A stretch of DNA of 64,000 nt from assembly GCA_038243605.1 (NCBI GenBank), contig JBBSQX010000002.1, forward strand, positions 62,001 through 126,000. Reading direction: 5' to 3'. The notes beneath the pieces are model-generated. The model saw nothing but the letters and a program-made list of their open reading frames with translations. It had not been told where the DNA came from and made no database searches. Of the stretch, positions 26,101 to 33,199 are shown one piece after another; the stretch's first letter is position 1; each line of letters starts with the position of its first letter. Made by a program: the position numbers and the translations under genes. The DNA comes from Terrimesophilobacter sp038243605. Lineage in GTDB: Bacteria; Actinomycetota; Actinomycetes; Actinomycetales; Microbacteriaceae.

Positions 26101-26654
26101 TGCAGCTCGCCAAACACGCGACTATCAGCGTGTCGACCCTCGTGGAAGGTGAGTCCGTTTCCGATGGGGACTCCGCCACCATCGCTGGCCTCATCACGAG
26201 CGTTCAGCACCGCACTGCGCGAAATAGCGGAAACCCGTACGGCATCGTGCAGCTCGAAGATTTTGGCGGTGAGATTTCTGTCACGTTCTTGGGTAAGACG
26301 TATCACGAGTTTTCGCCTGCGCTCATCAACGATTCAGTCGTCGTGATTAAGGGCCGGGTGAATGTGCGTGACGACGGCATCGTATTGCACGCGGTGAGTC
26401 TCTACACTCCGGACCTTGGGCAGAGCCTCGGATCTGGTCCACTCGTTATCTCCGTCCCAGAGCATCGTGCAACTACCGATGTTGTGACAGCGCTTAACGA
26501 CGTGCTGATTAGACATTCAGGAGACAACGAAGTTCGGCTCAAACTCGTCAAGGGCGACAACGCGCGAATGTTTGAAGTTCCCTACCCGGTGAGTGTGAGC
26601 GCAGATCTCTATGGGGAACTGAAATCACTCCTCGGCCCAAATTGTCTGAGCTAA
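23139..26654 (+). CDS. dnaE: DNA polymerase III alpha subunit
   Basis: A 1171-residue replicative polymerase of DnaE1 type. The N-terminal PHP domain begins FVHLHVHSEYSMLDGA; the polymerase core has GPGRGSAAGSLVAYA and the catalytic aspartates in PDIDIDFDD, then GVHAAGVIMS and YQEQVM. The helix-hairpin-helix and OB-fold region (ATIAGLITSVQHRT) and a C-terminal domain follow. No intein or break is seen. The start is GTG 23139 with CGGAGAAA upstream. A tandem 15-bp repeat begins inside the last codons and continues past the stop. Confidence 0.97.
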   Translation: MSSSNDSFVHLHVHSEYSMLDGAARVRPLIEAAVEQGMPAIAVTDHGNMFGSYDFWHTATELGIKPIIGTEAYITPGTDRRDKTRTRWGNGGDGDVGGNGSYTHMTLLSQNNTGMHNLFRMSSLASIEGFYYKPRMDRELLQRYSEGVIATTGCVGGEVQTRLRLGQYAEARAAAAEFQDIFGKENFFCEIMDHGIDIERRTMSDLLTLAKELKMPLLATNDLHYTHAGDAEAHSALLCIQSASTLDDPNRFKFDSQEFYLKSAGEMRSLFSDYPEAISNTLLVAEKCEVSFEKRDLMPRFPVPENFTEATWFAEEVDKGLARRFPDGVPEKHRAQADYEVGVINQMGFPGYFLVVADFIGWARENGIRVGPGRGSAAGSLVAYAMDITGLDPIAHGLIFERFLNPDRISMPDIDIDFDDRRRGEVIRYVTEKYGDDRVAQIVTYGTIKAKQALKDSARVLGMPYAVGEKLTKAMPPPVMGKDMSLGDVTDKTSARFKEAGDLRALIDTDPEAARVFETALGIENLKRQWGVHAAGVIMSAEPLIDVLPIMRREDDGAIITQFDQPPCEKLGLLKMDFLGLRNLTVLQDALASIKSNRGEDVVLEDLDLNADQTTYDLLARGDTLGVFQLDGGPLRSLLKHLKPDSFNDITAVIALYRPGPMGMNSHTKYALRKNGLEDVDAIHPELAEPLAEILGATYGLVIYQEQVMAAAQKVAGFTLSQADTLRKAMGKKDLKVLNKEFANFAAGMEANGYSKEAASALWDIMVPFSDYGFNKSHGAAYAVLSYWTAYLKANYPAEYMAALLTSVGDSKDKLGVYLGECRRMGIQVLAPDVNESAGDFTATGKDIRFGLGAIRNVGSNVVELIRVARREKGRFESFHDFLRKVPIQVANKRTVESLAKAGAFDTMGATRRALVEIHEDAVEAVVSEKRAEANGQVGFDFDSLWDEPQPLNRVPDRPEWSKRDKLAFEREMLGLYVSDHPLAGLELQLAKHATISVSTLVEGESVSDGDSATIAGLITSVQHRTARNSGNPYGIVQLEDFGGEISVTFLGKTYHEFSPALINDSVVVIKGRVNVRDDGIVLHAVSLYTPDLGQSLGSGPLVISVPEHRATTDVVTALNDVLIRHSGDNEVRLKLVKGDNARMFEVPYPVSVSADLYGELKSLLGPNCLS

Positions 26655-26827
26655 TTAATGCTGAGCTAATTAATGCTGAGCTAGTTAATGCTGAGCTAGT
26701 TAATGCCGAGCTAGTTAATGCCGAGCTAATTAATGCCGAGCTAGTTAATGCTGGGCTGATTCGTGCTGAACTGGCTCATGCTGAGCTGATTCACTCTGAG
26801 TGGGTTCACACTAAATTGACTCACGCG
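26648..26827. repeat. 12-unit 15-bp tandem repeat at the dnaE 3' end
   Basis: Units of gagctaattaatgct follow without gaps from 26648 to 26827. Units 1-7 differ by only one or two bases; units 8-12 decay progressively. The first unit covers the dnaE stop (26652-26654). One plus-strand frame stays open from TTG 26642 to 26863 and would read (AELIN)n, which resembles a pentapeptide repeat, but no ribosome-binding site or ATG supports translation, so I annotate the DNA as a repeat. Confidence 0.9.
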
Positions 26828-26860
26828 CGCCGTAGGGCACTCGTTGGCTCGCGATCGAAC

Positions 26861-26866
26861 TAGGCT
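26861..26866 (+). promoter_or_regulatory. -10 element of hisD
   Basis: TAGGCT exactly nine bases before the hisD ATG. The transcript would start within about three bases of the start codon. The same element and distance occur before nrdR and pyrD. Confidence 0.5.
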
Positions 26867-26875
26867 AATGGGGCC

Positions 26876-28201
26876 ATGATCTCGACTATTGACATCCGCA
26901 GTGAGAAAGCATCGTCACTGGACCTCCGAACGCTCGTTCCACGTGCTCGCACTAGTACAGGCAACGCTGTGGCGCTTGCTGGTGAGCTAATTGACGATGT
27001 GCGTGAGCGTGGTTTGCCAGCCTTGCTCGATCAGTCGGAACGGTTCGATGGTGTGCGCCCTGGCTCAGTGCGCGTGGAGCCGTCAGAGATCATTCGGGCG
27101 GTAAAAAAGTTGAAACCTGACGTGCGTGCGGCTCTCGAGGAATCAATTCGCCGGGTTCGGCTCTCGTCCAAAGCGACCCTTCCAGTGCCTGTATCTACAG
27201 AGCTGGCAGAGGGTGCCATGGTGTCGACGAGGTGGCAGCCCGTTCGCCGCGTTGGTCTTTATGTTCCGGGTGGCAAAGCGGTTTACCCTTCGAGTGTCGT
27301 GATGAACGTCGTACCCGCGCAGATGGCGGGAGTGAAGTTCCTCGCTATCGCATCACCGGCTCAGAAAGAATTTGGTGGGGGAGTGCACCCCACAATCCTT
27401 GCCGCCGCCGGGATGTTAGGAGTTGACGAGGTCTATGCGATGGGCGGGGCTGGTGCCATCGGCGCTTTCGCTTTCGGTGTAAGCGCCATCGGTCTAGCGC
27501 CGGTGGACCTGGTGACAGGCCCAGGCAACGTGTGGGTTGCCGCGGCTAAGCGCATAGTGCGGGGTGTCGTCGGTATAGATTCGGAGGCCGGGCCCACAGA
27601 GATCCTTGTGATCGCGGATGAGCACGCGGACCCGGTATTGGTTGCCGCTGACCTCATCAGCCAAGCCGAGCATGATGAACTAGCAGCAGCAGTTCTGGTC
27701 ACCGATTCTGAATCGCTCGCGGACCGGGTGAGGGCGGAGCTCGGATTGCTGGCAGAGAGCACTCGCAAGAGCGCGCGAGTCCGGGCAGCGCTGAATGCCG
27801 AACAGTCCGCCATCGTTCTCGTGAAGAGCCTAGAGAGCGCCGCGGAGTTCAGTAATGCTTATGGTCCTGAGCACTTAGAACTACAGGTTCGTGATCCGGA
27901 GGCGTTGCTTGCCTTGATCGATAGCGCTGGAGCTATTTTTATCGGTCCACATTCACCTGTGAGCCTTGGTGACTATCTCGCGGGTTCAAACCATGTTTTG
28001 CCGACCGGCGGCCAATCCCGATTTGCTCCGGGACTTGGTGTGCATACGTTCCTGCGGCCCCAGCAGATCGTTCGCTATAACGGGAGTGCACTCGCCTCTG
28101 TGGCCGGGCACATTGTGGCCATGGCGACCGCTGAAGACTTACCAGCTCATGCTGATGCGGTCACGGCGAGGTTCCGCGAACTCAACGGTCCGTTGTCGTA
28201 G
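26876..28201 (+). CDS. hisD: histidinol dehydrogenase
   Basis: A 441-residue NAD- and zinc-dependent enzyme that makes the last two oxidations in histidine synthesis. YVPGGKAVYPSSVVMN, GPGNVWVAAAKR, EAGPTEILVIADE (with the zinc and NAD residues) and AGSNHVLPTGGQSRF are signature motifs. ATG 26876 has no strong ribosome-binding site and lies nine bases after a TAGGCT. The rest of the his operon is not in the window. Confidence 0.96.
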   Translation: MISTIDIRSEKASSLDLRTLVPRARTSTGNAVALAGELIDDVRERGLPALLDQSERFDGVRPGSVRVEPSEIIRAVKKLKPDVRAALEESIRRVRLSSKATLPVPVSTELAEGAMVSTRWQPVRRVGLYVPGGKAVYPSSVVMNVVPAQMAGVKFLAIASPAQKEFGGGVHPTILAAAGMLGVDEVYAMGGAGAIGAFAFGVSAIGLAPVDLVTGPGNVWVAAAKRIVRGVVGIDSEAGPTEILVIADEHADPVLVAADLISQAEHDELAAAVLVTDSESLADRVRAELGLLAESTRKSARVRAALNAEQSAIVLVKSLESAAEFSNAYGPEHLELQVRDPEALLALIDSAGAIFIGPHSPVSLGDYLAGSNHVLPTGGQSRFAPGLGVHTFLRPQQIVRYNGSALASVAGHIVAMATAEDLPAHADAVTARFRELNGPLS

Positions 28202-28204
28202 GCT
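28199..28204 (+). promoter_or_regulatory. -10 element of nrdR
   Basis: TAGGCT exactly nine bases before the nrdR ATG, overlapping the hisD stop codon. Confidence 0.5.
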
Positions 28205-28213
28205 GGATCCACG

Positions 28214-28687
28214 ATGTTTTGCCCCTTCTGCAGGTATCCGGATTCCCGCGTCGTTGACTCGCGCACAAGCGACGACGGACTCTCTATTCGACGACGAAGG
28301 CAGTGCCCTGAATGCGGCCGTCGTTTTAGCACCGCAGAGACGGCGAGCCTCAACGTTGTGAAGCGAAGCGGTGTCGTTCAGCCATTCAGCCGCGAAAAGA
28401 TAGTCTCCGGCGTGCGCAAAGCGTGCCAGGGCCGCCCTGTGACTGATACAGATCTGGCAGTTCTTGCCCAGCGCGTTGAAGAGTCGATTAGAGCAACCGG
28501 CGCCTCACAAATTGACGCGAACGATATTGGTTTGGCGATTTTGGTGCCGCTGCGCGAACTCGACGAAGTTGCATATCTCCGCTTTGCAAGTGTGTACCAA
28601 GGGTTTGATTCTCTGGAAGACTTTGAGTCAGCGATTACCCTCCTGCGGGTCGAACACGATTCCGTTGACGTCAAAGATGGTTCGTGA
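28214..28687 (+). CDS. nrdR: NrdR, ribonucleotide reductase repressor
   Basis: A 157-residue regulator. Cys3, Cys6, Cys31 and Cys34 make the zinc ribbon that binds NrdR boxes; about residues 47-137 form the ATP-cone (VVQPFSREKIVSGVRKAC) that senses ATP/dATP. It represses the nrd genes, which are not in this window. The start is ATG 28214, 12 bases after hisD, with its own -10. Confidence 0.96.
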   Translation: MFCPFCRYPDSRVVDSRTSDDGLSIRRRRQCPECGRRFSTAETASLNVVKRSGVVQPFSREKIVSGVRKACQGRPVTDTDLAVLAQRVEESIRATGASQIDANDIGLAILVPLRELDEVAYLRFASVYQGFDSLEDFESAITLLRVEHDSVDVKDGS

Positions 28688-28713
28688 CGAGACGGCGATG
28701 CCGGGTTGTTCGT

Positions 28714-28719
28714 TAGGCT
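28714..28719 (+). promoter_or_regulatory. -10 element of pyrD
   Basis: TAGGCT exactly nine bases before the pyrD ATG, the third copy of this arrangement within 1.9 kb. Confidence 0.5.
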
Positions 28720-28728
28720 GACGATCGC

Positions 28729-29775
28729 ATGTACCGATTACTCTTCAGATTATTTCTCTCGCGGCTCGACCCCGAGCGCGCGCATTCGCTTGCTTTCGTG
28801 TTCATTAGGTTTCTGGGATTCCCCGGAATTGGTACGCTCGCGCGACTTGTTACCCGTCCGGATCAACTGCTTGCCGTAGACACCCTTGGGGTGCGGTTTT
28901 CCTCTCCTTTCGGTGTTGCCGCTGGGTTCGACAAGGAGGCAACCGGCATTCGCGGGCTGGGCAACCTCGGTTTTGGTCATGTCGAGGTCGGTACAATCAC
29001 GGCCATTGCTCAGGCAGGAAATGCTCGACCAAGGCTATTCAGGCTCGTGCGCGATAGGGCATTCATCAATCGCATGGGGTTCAACAATCATGGCGCCGAG
29101 GAGGTTGTGCCTCGCCTTGTCCAGCAACGGCGCAGGCGGAATGGGCCCATTGTCGGGGTCAACATTGGTAAGTCTCGCGCTGTGGCTCTTGACGACGCAA
29201 CCGAGGACTATCTGATCAGCACGAGATTACTGGCGCCATTTGCTGACTATCTCGTTGTCAATGTGAGCTCGCCCAATACTCCAGGGCTGCGCGGGCTCCA
29301 GCAGGTCGACTTGCTCACGCCTCTGCTGTCGGCAGTTAAGGCTGAAGCGGGGTCGACGCCCGTTCTCGTAAAGATTGCACCAGATCTCACCAACGATGCT
29401 ATCGCTGACGTGTGCACGCTCGTGGTGCAACTGCAGCTAGCCGGCATCATCGCCACTAATACAACGCTCGCGCGAAACGACTTGGTAACAGACCCCGCGA
29501 CGGTAGACGCTGCGGGTGATGGTGGTCTATCCGGCGCGCCTCTCGCACCGCGCTCGCTTGAGGTTTTGAAGATCGTTCGCGCTCACGTGCCAGCAGATCT
29601 ATGCATCGTCTCGGTGGGGGGCGTGGAGACGGCAGCGGATGTGGCAGAACGGCTCCAGGCGGGTGCAACACTCGTGCAGGGCTACACGGGTTTCATCTAT
29701 CACGGCCCGCTTTGGGCGCGCAGGATCAACCGAGACTTAGCTCGAATGGCTACGCGGGGAACTCTCCACGCTTGA
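28729..29775 (+). CDS. pyrD: dihydroorotate dehydrogenase (quinone), class 2
   Basis: A 348-residue FMN enzyme that oxidises dihydroorotate to orotate and passes electrons to membrane quinone. The N-terminal helix (MYRLLFRLFLSRLDPERAHSLA) is the membrane-association segment of class 2. GVAAGFDKEA, NRMGFNNHG, VNVSSPNTPGLRGLQ (with the catalytic Ser) and VSVGGVETAADV are typical. Its 3' end overlaps the convergent DUF3043 gene by 26 bases. Confidence 0.95.
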   Translation: MYRLLFRLFLSRLDPERAHSLAFVFIRFLGFPGIGTLARLVTRPDQLLAVDTLGVRFSSPFGVAAGFDKEATGIRGLGNLGFGHVEVGTITAIAQAGNARPRLFRLVRDRAFINRMGFNNHGAEEVVPRLVQQRRRRNGPIVGVNIGKSRAVALDDATEDYLISTRLLAPFADYLVVNVSSPNTPGLRGLQQVDLLTPLLSAVKAEAGSTPVLVKIAPDLTNDAIADVCTLVVQLQLAGIIATNTTLARNDLVTDPATVDAAGDGGLSGAPLAPRSLEVLKIVRAHVPADLCIVSVGGVETAADVAERLQAGATLVQGYTGFIYHGPLWARRINRDLARMATRGTLHA

Positions 29776-30328
29776 CTTGAGGCTTCGGCAAGCGGATCAT
29801 CCTCAGCTGCATCGCGCGCATTGCCGCGTACCACCGGGTTCCACTCTGCACATTCTCGGCACCGAACTTTTCGGCGAGTTTGCGCGTCACACGAAAACCA
29901 AGGATGATTCCGTCGAGAATTGCGACGATGAAGAAGAGCCAGAGTCCGAGAATGCCAATGAGCTGGAATAAGTCGTTGTTCACGAAGGTGAGCACAATGA
30001 CTAGAAACATCACGGGAATAAGAACTTCTCCGACGCTAAAACGTGCGTCGACGTAGTCGCGAATCCATCGACGCTGAGGCCCCCTGTCGCGCACGGTCAG
30101 GTATTTTTCTTCACCGGCCGCCATTCCAACGCGCGCTACTTCACGGGAGTGGGCTTGTTTGGCGCGATATTCTTTGCGCGCAGCGGCGCGATCGTCACTG
30201 ACGAGCGGGCGCAAGTTTGCGGCTTCACGTTCTTTTCGGGTCGGCGTTGGCCGCCCCTTCCCGGCAGAAATGCTGTCGGTGTTCAGTTCGTAACCGACGG
30301 TTTCGTCGGGTTTTCCTCGCTTGGCCAC
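29750..30328 (-). CDS. DUF3043 membrane protein
   Basis: A 192-residue actinobacterial protein of unknown function. GTG 30328 is chosen because AAGGATC lies just upstream and the family begins with a K-R-G-K-P-like segment; the longer frame to 30436 crosses into the neighbouring gene. A charged cytoplasmic region (GKGRPTPTRKEREAANLRPL) precedes two transmembrane helices at about 105-125 and 128-150 and a basic tail. It overlaps pyrD at the 3' end and is divergent from the dipeptidase gene, with starts only 40 bases apart. Confidence 0.85.
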   Translation of the reverse strand: MAKRGKPDETVGYELNTDSISAGKGRPTPTRKEREAANLRPLVSDDRAAARKEYRAKQAHSREVARVGMAAGEEKYLTVRDRGPQRRWIRDYVDARFSVGEVLIPVMFLVIVLTFVNNDLFQLIGILGLWLFFIVAILDGIILGFRVTRKLAEKFGAENVQSGTRWYAAMRAMQLRMIRLPKPQVKRGEFPA

Positions 30329-30355
30329 GTTTGATCCTTGCTCTCGGTCTGCGGT

Positions 30356-30363
30356 TAAGATTA
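30356..30363. promoter_or_regulatory. overlapping divergent -10 elements
   Basis: TAAGATTA reads as TAAGAT (30356-30361) on the plus strand, seven bases before the dipeptidase ATG 30369, and as TAATCT (30363-30358) on the minus strand, facing the DUF3043 gene. The two -10 elements share four bases. Confidence 0.45.
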
Positions 30364-30368
30364 CCTGT

Positions 30369-31772
30369 ATGACTTCTTCGCTGTCCGACGCCGCCGATTT
30401 TCTGTCCACGCTCACTGAAAATGTTGCCACCGGCATGCCGTCCGCAATAGCGGAACTGAGCGACCTTGTCCGTATCCCTTCGGTGTCGTGGGCGGCATTC
30501 GACCCCGCTCACGTGCATCGCAGCGCTGAGGCGATCCGCGTACTTGTCGATGGTCTGGGTGTTTTCGACACTGTGCAGGTGTCACAAGCGCCGATTGGTG
30601 ATACGAAAGAAATGGGTCAGCCTGCCATCCTCGCAACGCGTGCGGCGAAGAACGGCAAGCCCACGATTATGCTCTACGCACACCATGATGTTCAGCCTCC
30701 GGGAAAAGACGAAGACTGGAGCACCCCACCTTTTGAGCCGACGGTGCGCGGTGACCGACTTTACGGCCGCGGTGCGGCGGACGACAAAGCGGGGGTGATG
30801 GCGCACGTCGCGGCGATCCGTGCGTTCGTCGAGACTGCTGGCGTTGACTTTGACCTCGGACTCGTTCTTTTTATCGAGGGCGAAGAGGAGTTTGGTTCAC
30901 GCTCGTTCAAAAACTTTTTGCTTCAACACCAGACAGAGATGGCAGCTGACGTGATCGTTGTCGCGGATTCTGACAATTGGGACATTAACACTCCCGCTCT
31001 TACCGTGGCGCTTCGTGGCAACGCGACGTTCCGGCTCACCGTTCGAACGCTTGACCACGCTTCGCATTCGGGAATGTTCGGGGGAGCAGCGCCCGATGCA
31101 ATGCTGGCAACGATCAGACTTCTGGCGACCCTGCACGACGAGGTCGGCAGCGTTGCTGTGGACGGGCTCACGAGTGCTGACGGTGAAACCCCAGAGTATC
31201 CAGAATCACAGCTAAAACTTGATGCTGCCTTCCTTGACGGCGTCGCATCGATTGGCACTGGCAGCATCCCGAGCAGACTCTGGTATCAACCATCTATCAC
31301 GGTGACAGGAATCGATGCGCCCAGCGTGGCAAACGCATCTAACACTCTGAGCCCTTCAATCTCAGTGCGTATTAGCTCGAGGGTTGCGCCCGGGCAATCT
31401 GCAGAAGACGCCTTCGTCGCCATCGAACGTCATCTGCGTGCGCACGCACCCTTCGGTGCTGTCGTTGAGATCGATGATGTTGATCTTGGTGATCCTTTCC
31501 TTGTTGATACGAGCGGATGGGCAGTCGCGGAAGCCAAGGACGCCATGGCTCTTGCTTGGGGGGTTGAGCCTGTCGAGACGGGCATTGGCGGATCGATTCC
31601 CTTTATCTCTGACCTCGTGGAACTCTTTCCTGCCGCACAAATTCTGGTCACAGGCGTTGAAGACCCGGATTCTCGGGCACATAGCCCGAACGAATCGCTA
31701 CATCTGGGAGTATTCCGTCGTGCGGTTCTCACCGAGGCAGTGCTTCTCACCAAGCTGAATTCTCGCGGCTGA
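30369..31772 (+). CDS. M20-family dipeptidase
   Basis: A 467-residue metallopeptidase of the M20 clan. Metal-binding and catalytic motifs are in order: YAHHDVQP near residue 100, GAADDKAG near 135, EGEEEFGS near 168 and the dimerisation domain between about 210 and 340. It probably cleaves short peptides in the cytoplasm. ATG 30369 has no ribosome-binding site but lies seven bases after TAAGAT, so the mRNA is probably leaderless. The exact substrate is unknown. Confidence 0.9.
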   Translation: MTSSLSDAADFLSTLTENVATGMPSAIAELSDLVRIPSVSWAAFDPAHVHRSAEAIRVLVDGLGVFDTVQVSQAPIGDTKEMGQPAILATRAAKNGKPTIMLYAHHDVQPPGKDEDWSTPPFEPTVRGDRLYGRGAADDKAGVMAHVAAIRAFVETAGVDFDLGLVLFIEGEEEFGSRSFKNFLLQHQTEMAADVIVVADSDNWDINTPALTVALRGNATFRLTVRTLDHASHSGMFGGAAPDAMLATIRLLATLHDEVGSVAVDGLTSADGETPEYPESQLKLDAAFLDGVASIGTGSIPSRLWYQPSITVTGIDAPSVANASNTLSPSISVRISSRVAPGQSAEDAFVAIERHLRAHAPFGAVVEIDDVDLGDPFLVDTSGWAVAEAKDAMALAWGVEPVETGIGGSIPFISDLVELFPAAQILVTGVEDPDSRAHSPNESLHLGVFRRAVLTEAVLLTKLNSRG

Positions 31773-31808
31773 TGAGATTACACTGGATAGTGAAAAAAGG
31801 AGTAGTAA

Positions 31809-32192
31809 ATGTCTGACACCAGCACAGTCGAAACCGAAACAGCCGAGACCGAAACAGTCGCGCCGCAGCACGGTGTTTCGCTGACGAGCACGGCGGCCGA
31901 CAAGGTGCGTGCACTCTGTGAACAGGAGGGCAGGGATGACCTGCGACTCCGGGTAGCCGTTCAGCCTGGTGGTTGTTCTGGACTGATCTATCAGTTGTAC
32001 TTTGATGAAAGACTGCTCGAAGGTGACTGCACTGTCGATTTTGACGGCGTCGAAGTTGTCGTCGACAAGATGAGCGTTCCTTACCTCGATGGCGCCTCGA
32101 TTGACTTCGAAGACACCATTCAGAAGCAAGGATTCACCATCGACAATCCGAATGCGGGCGGAAGCTGCGCTTGCGGAGATTCGTTTAACTAA
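31809..32192 (+). CDS. erpA: A-type iron-sulfur carrier ErpA
   Basis: A 127-residue HesB/IscA-family protein that delivers Fe-S clusters to apoproteins. The three ligands are Cys in GGCSGLIY (about residue 56) and in GGSCACGDS near the C-terminus. ATG 31809 has AAAGGAG upstream. It sits directly before the oxidase genes; the Rieske protein QcrA in this window is one possible client, which is inference. Confidence 0.93.
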   Translation: MSDTSTVETETAETETVAPQHGVSLTSTAADKVRALCEQEGRDDLRLRVAVQPGGCSGLIYQLYFDERLLEGDCTVDFDGVEVVVDKMSVPYLDGASIDFEDTIQKQGFTIDNPNAGGSCACGDSFN

Positions 32193-32306
32193 GTTTTCCG
32201 CCATTTTCTGACTCGTTTGGGCACGTCAGGGCGCGTCCTTCAGAGTAGGCTGGAGGCGTTCAATAGACTGCCAACAACCGTTTCCGCGTCATCCGAGAGG
32301 TCCCCA

Positions 32307-33185
32307 GTGCGTTCTCCTCGTCGTCTCCGATGGATCACCATCCCGGTCGCCCTAGGTCTTGCCCTTGCCCTAGTGGGCTGCACACAGCAGCAACTGAGGG
32401 GCTTTTTGCCTGGCGAGCCTGGAATCACCAACCACACCGATGACATCACCGGGTTGTGGGTAACGAGCTGGATCATCCTGCTTCTCATCGGTCTCCTCGT
32501 GTGGGGTCTCACCATTTGGGCGCTAATCGTCTACCGTCGCCGCAAGGGCCAGACCGGTCTTCCGGTTCAGCTGCGCTACAACATGCCGATCGAGATCTTC
32601 TATACGGTCGTGCCGCTGATTTTCATCATTGGATTCTTCGCGTTCACCGCGAGAGACCAAGCGCAGATTGAAGCGCCAACCGAGAACCCCGACGTTCAAG
32701 TTCAGGTGTTCGGCAAGCGGTGGGCGTGGGACTTCAACTACCAGAATGTCGGACCGAACGCCAAGGGCGTCTACTCGCAGGGCGTACAGGCGGAGGAGAT
32801 CCCGGAGACACCATTTATTGATTACGACGCACTTCCTGTTCTTTACCTCCCCGTCGGCAAGTCGGTGGCCCTGAACATTGAGAGCCGCGACGTCGTCCAC
32901 TCGTTCTGGGTACCCGAGTTCCTTTACAAGAAGGACATGATCCCGGGTAAGTCCAACTACATCTACTTCACCCCGCTTAAAGAGGGCGAGTACATGGGTA
33001 AGTGCGCCGAGCTGTGTGGCGAGTACCACTCGCTCATGCTCTTCAAGGTGAAGGTAGTTTCCGAAAGTGAGTACGAGGCGTATATCGATAGCCTCGCAGC
33101 CAAGGGGCAGACCGGGGCGCTTGGCCCGGAGTACAACACAAACACGAACCTACCGGGCACCGAAGCCCCGGCCGGTAACGAGTAG
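32307..33185 (+). CDS. ctaC: cytochrome c oxidase subunit II (CtaC)
   Basis: A 292-residue subunit of the aa3 oxidase carrying the CuA centre. GTG 32307 with GAGAGG upstream gives a lipoprotein-type signal ending in LVGC (Cys about residue 24). Two transmembrane helices follow (about 52-75 and 95-115). The CuA site is seen as the distant His in VVHSFWVPEF and CAELCGEYHSLM in the periplasm-side cupredoxin domain. A longer in-frame start at 32217 would put about 30 residues before the signal peptide and is unlikely. ctaD follows after 14 bases. Confidence 0.95.
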   Translation: MRSPRRLRWITIPVALGLALALVGCTQQQLRGFLPGEPGITNHTDDITGLWVTSWIILLLIGLLVWGLTIWALIVYRRRKGQTGLPVQLRYNMPIEIFYTVVPLIFIIGFFAFTARDQAQIEAPTENPDVQVQVFGKRWAWDFNYQNVGPNAKGVYSQGVQAEEIPETPFIDYDALPVLYLPVGKSVALNIESRDVVHSFWVPEFLYKKDMIPGKSNYIYFTPLKEGEYMGKCAELCGEYHSLMLFKVKVVSESEYEAYIDSLAAKGQTGALGPEYNTNTNLPGTEAPAGNE

Positions 33186-33199
33186 GGCAAGAACAGACT

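Noticed and set aside
26642..26863. 73-residue pentapeptide-like ORF after dnaE
   Set aside because: The frame is open only because of the 15-bp repeat; it starts with TTG inside dnaE and has no ribosome-binding site. Kept as a repeat, not as a gene.
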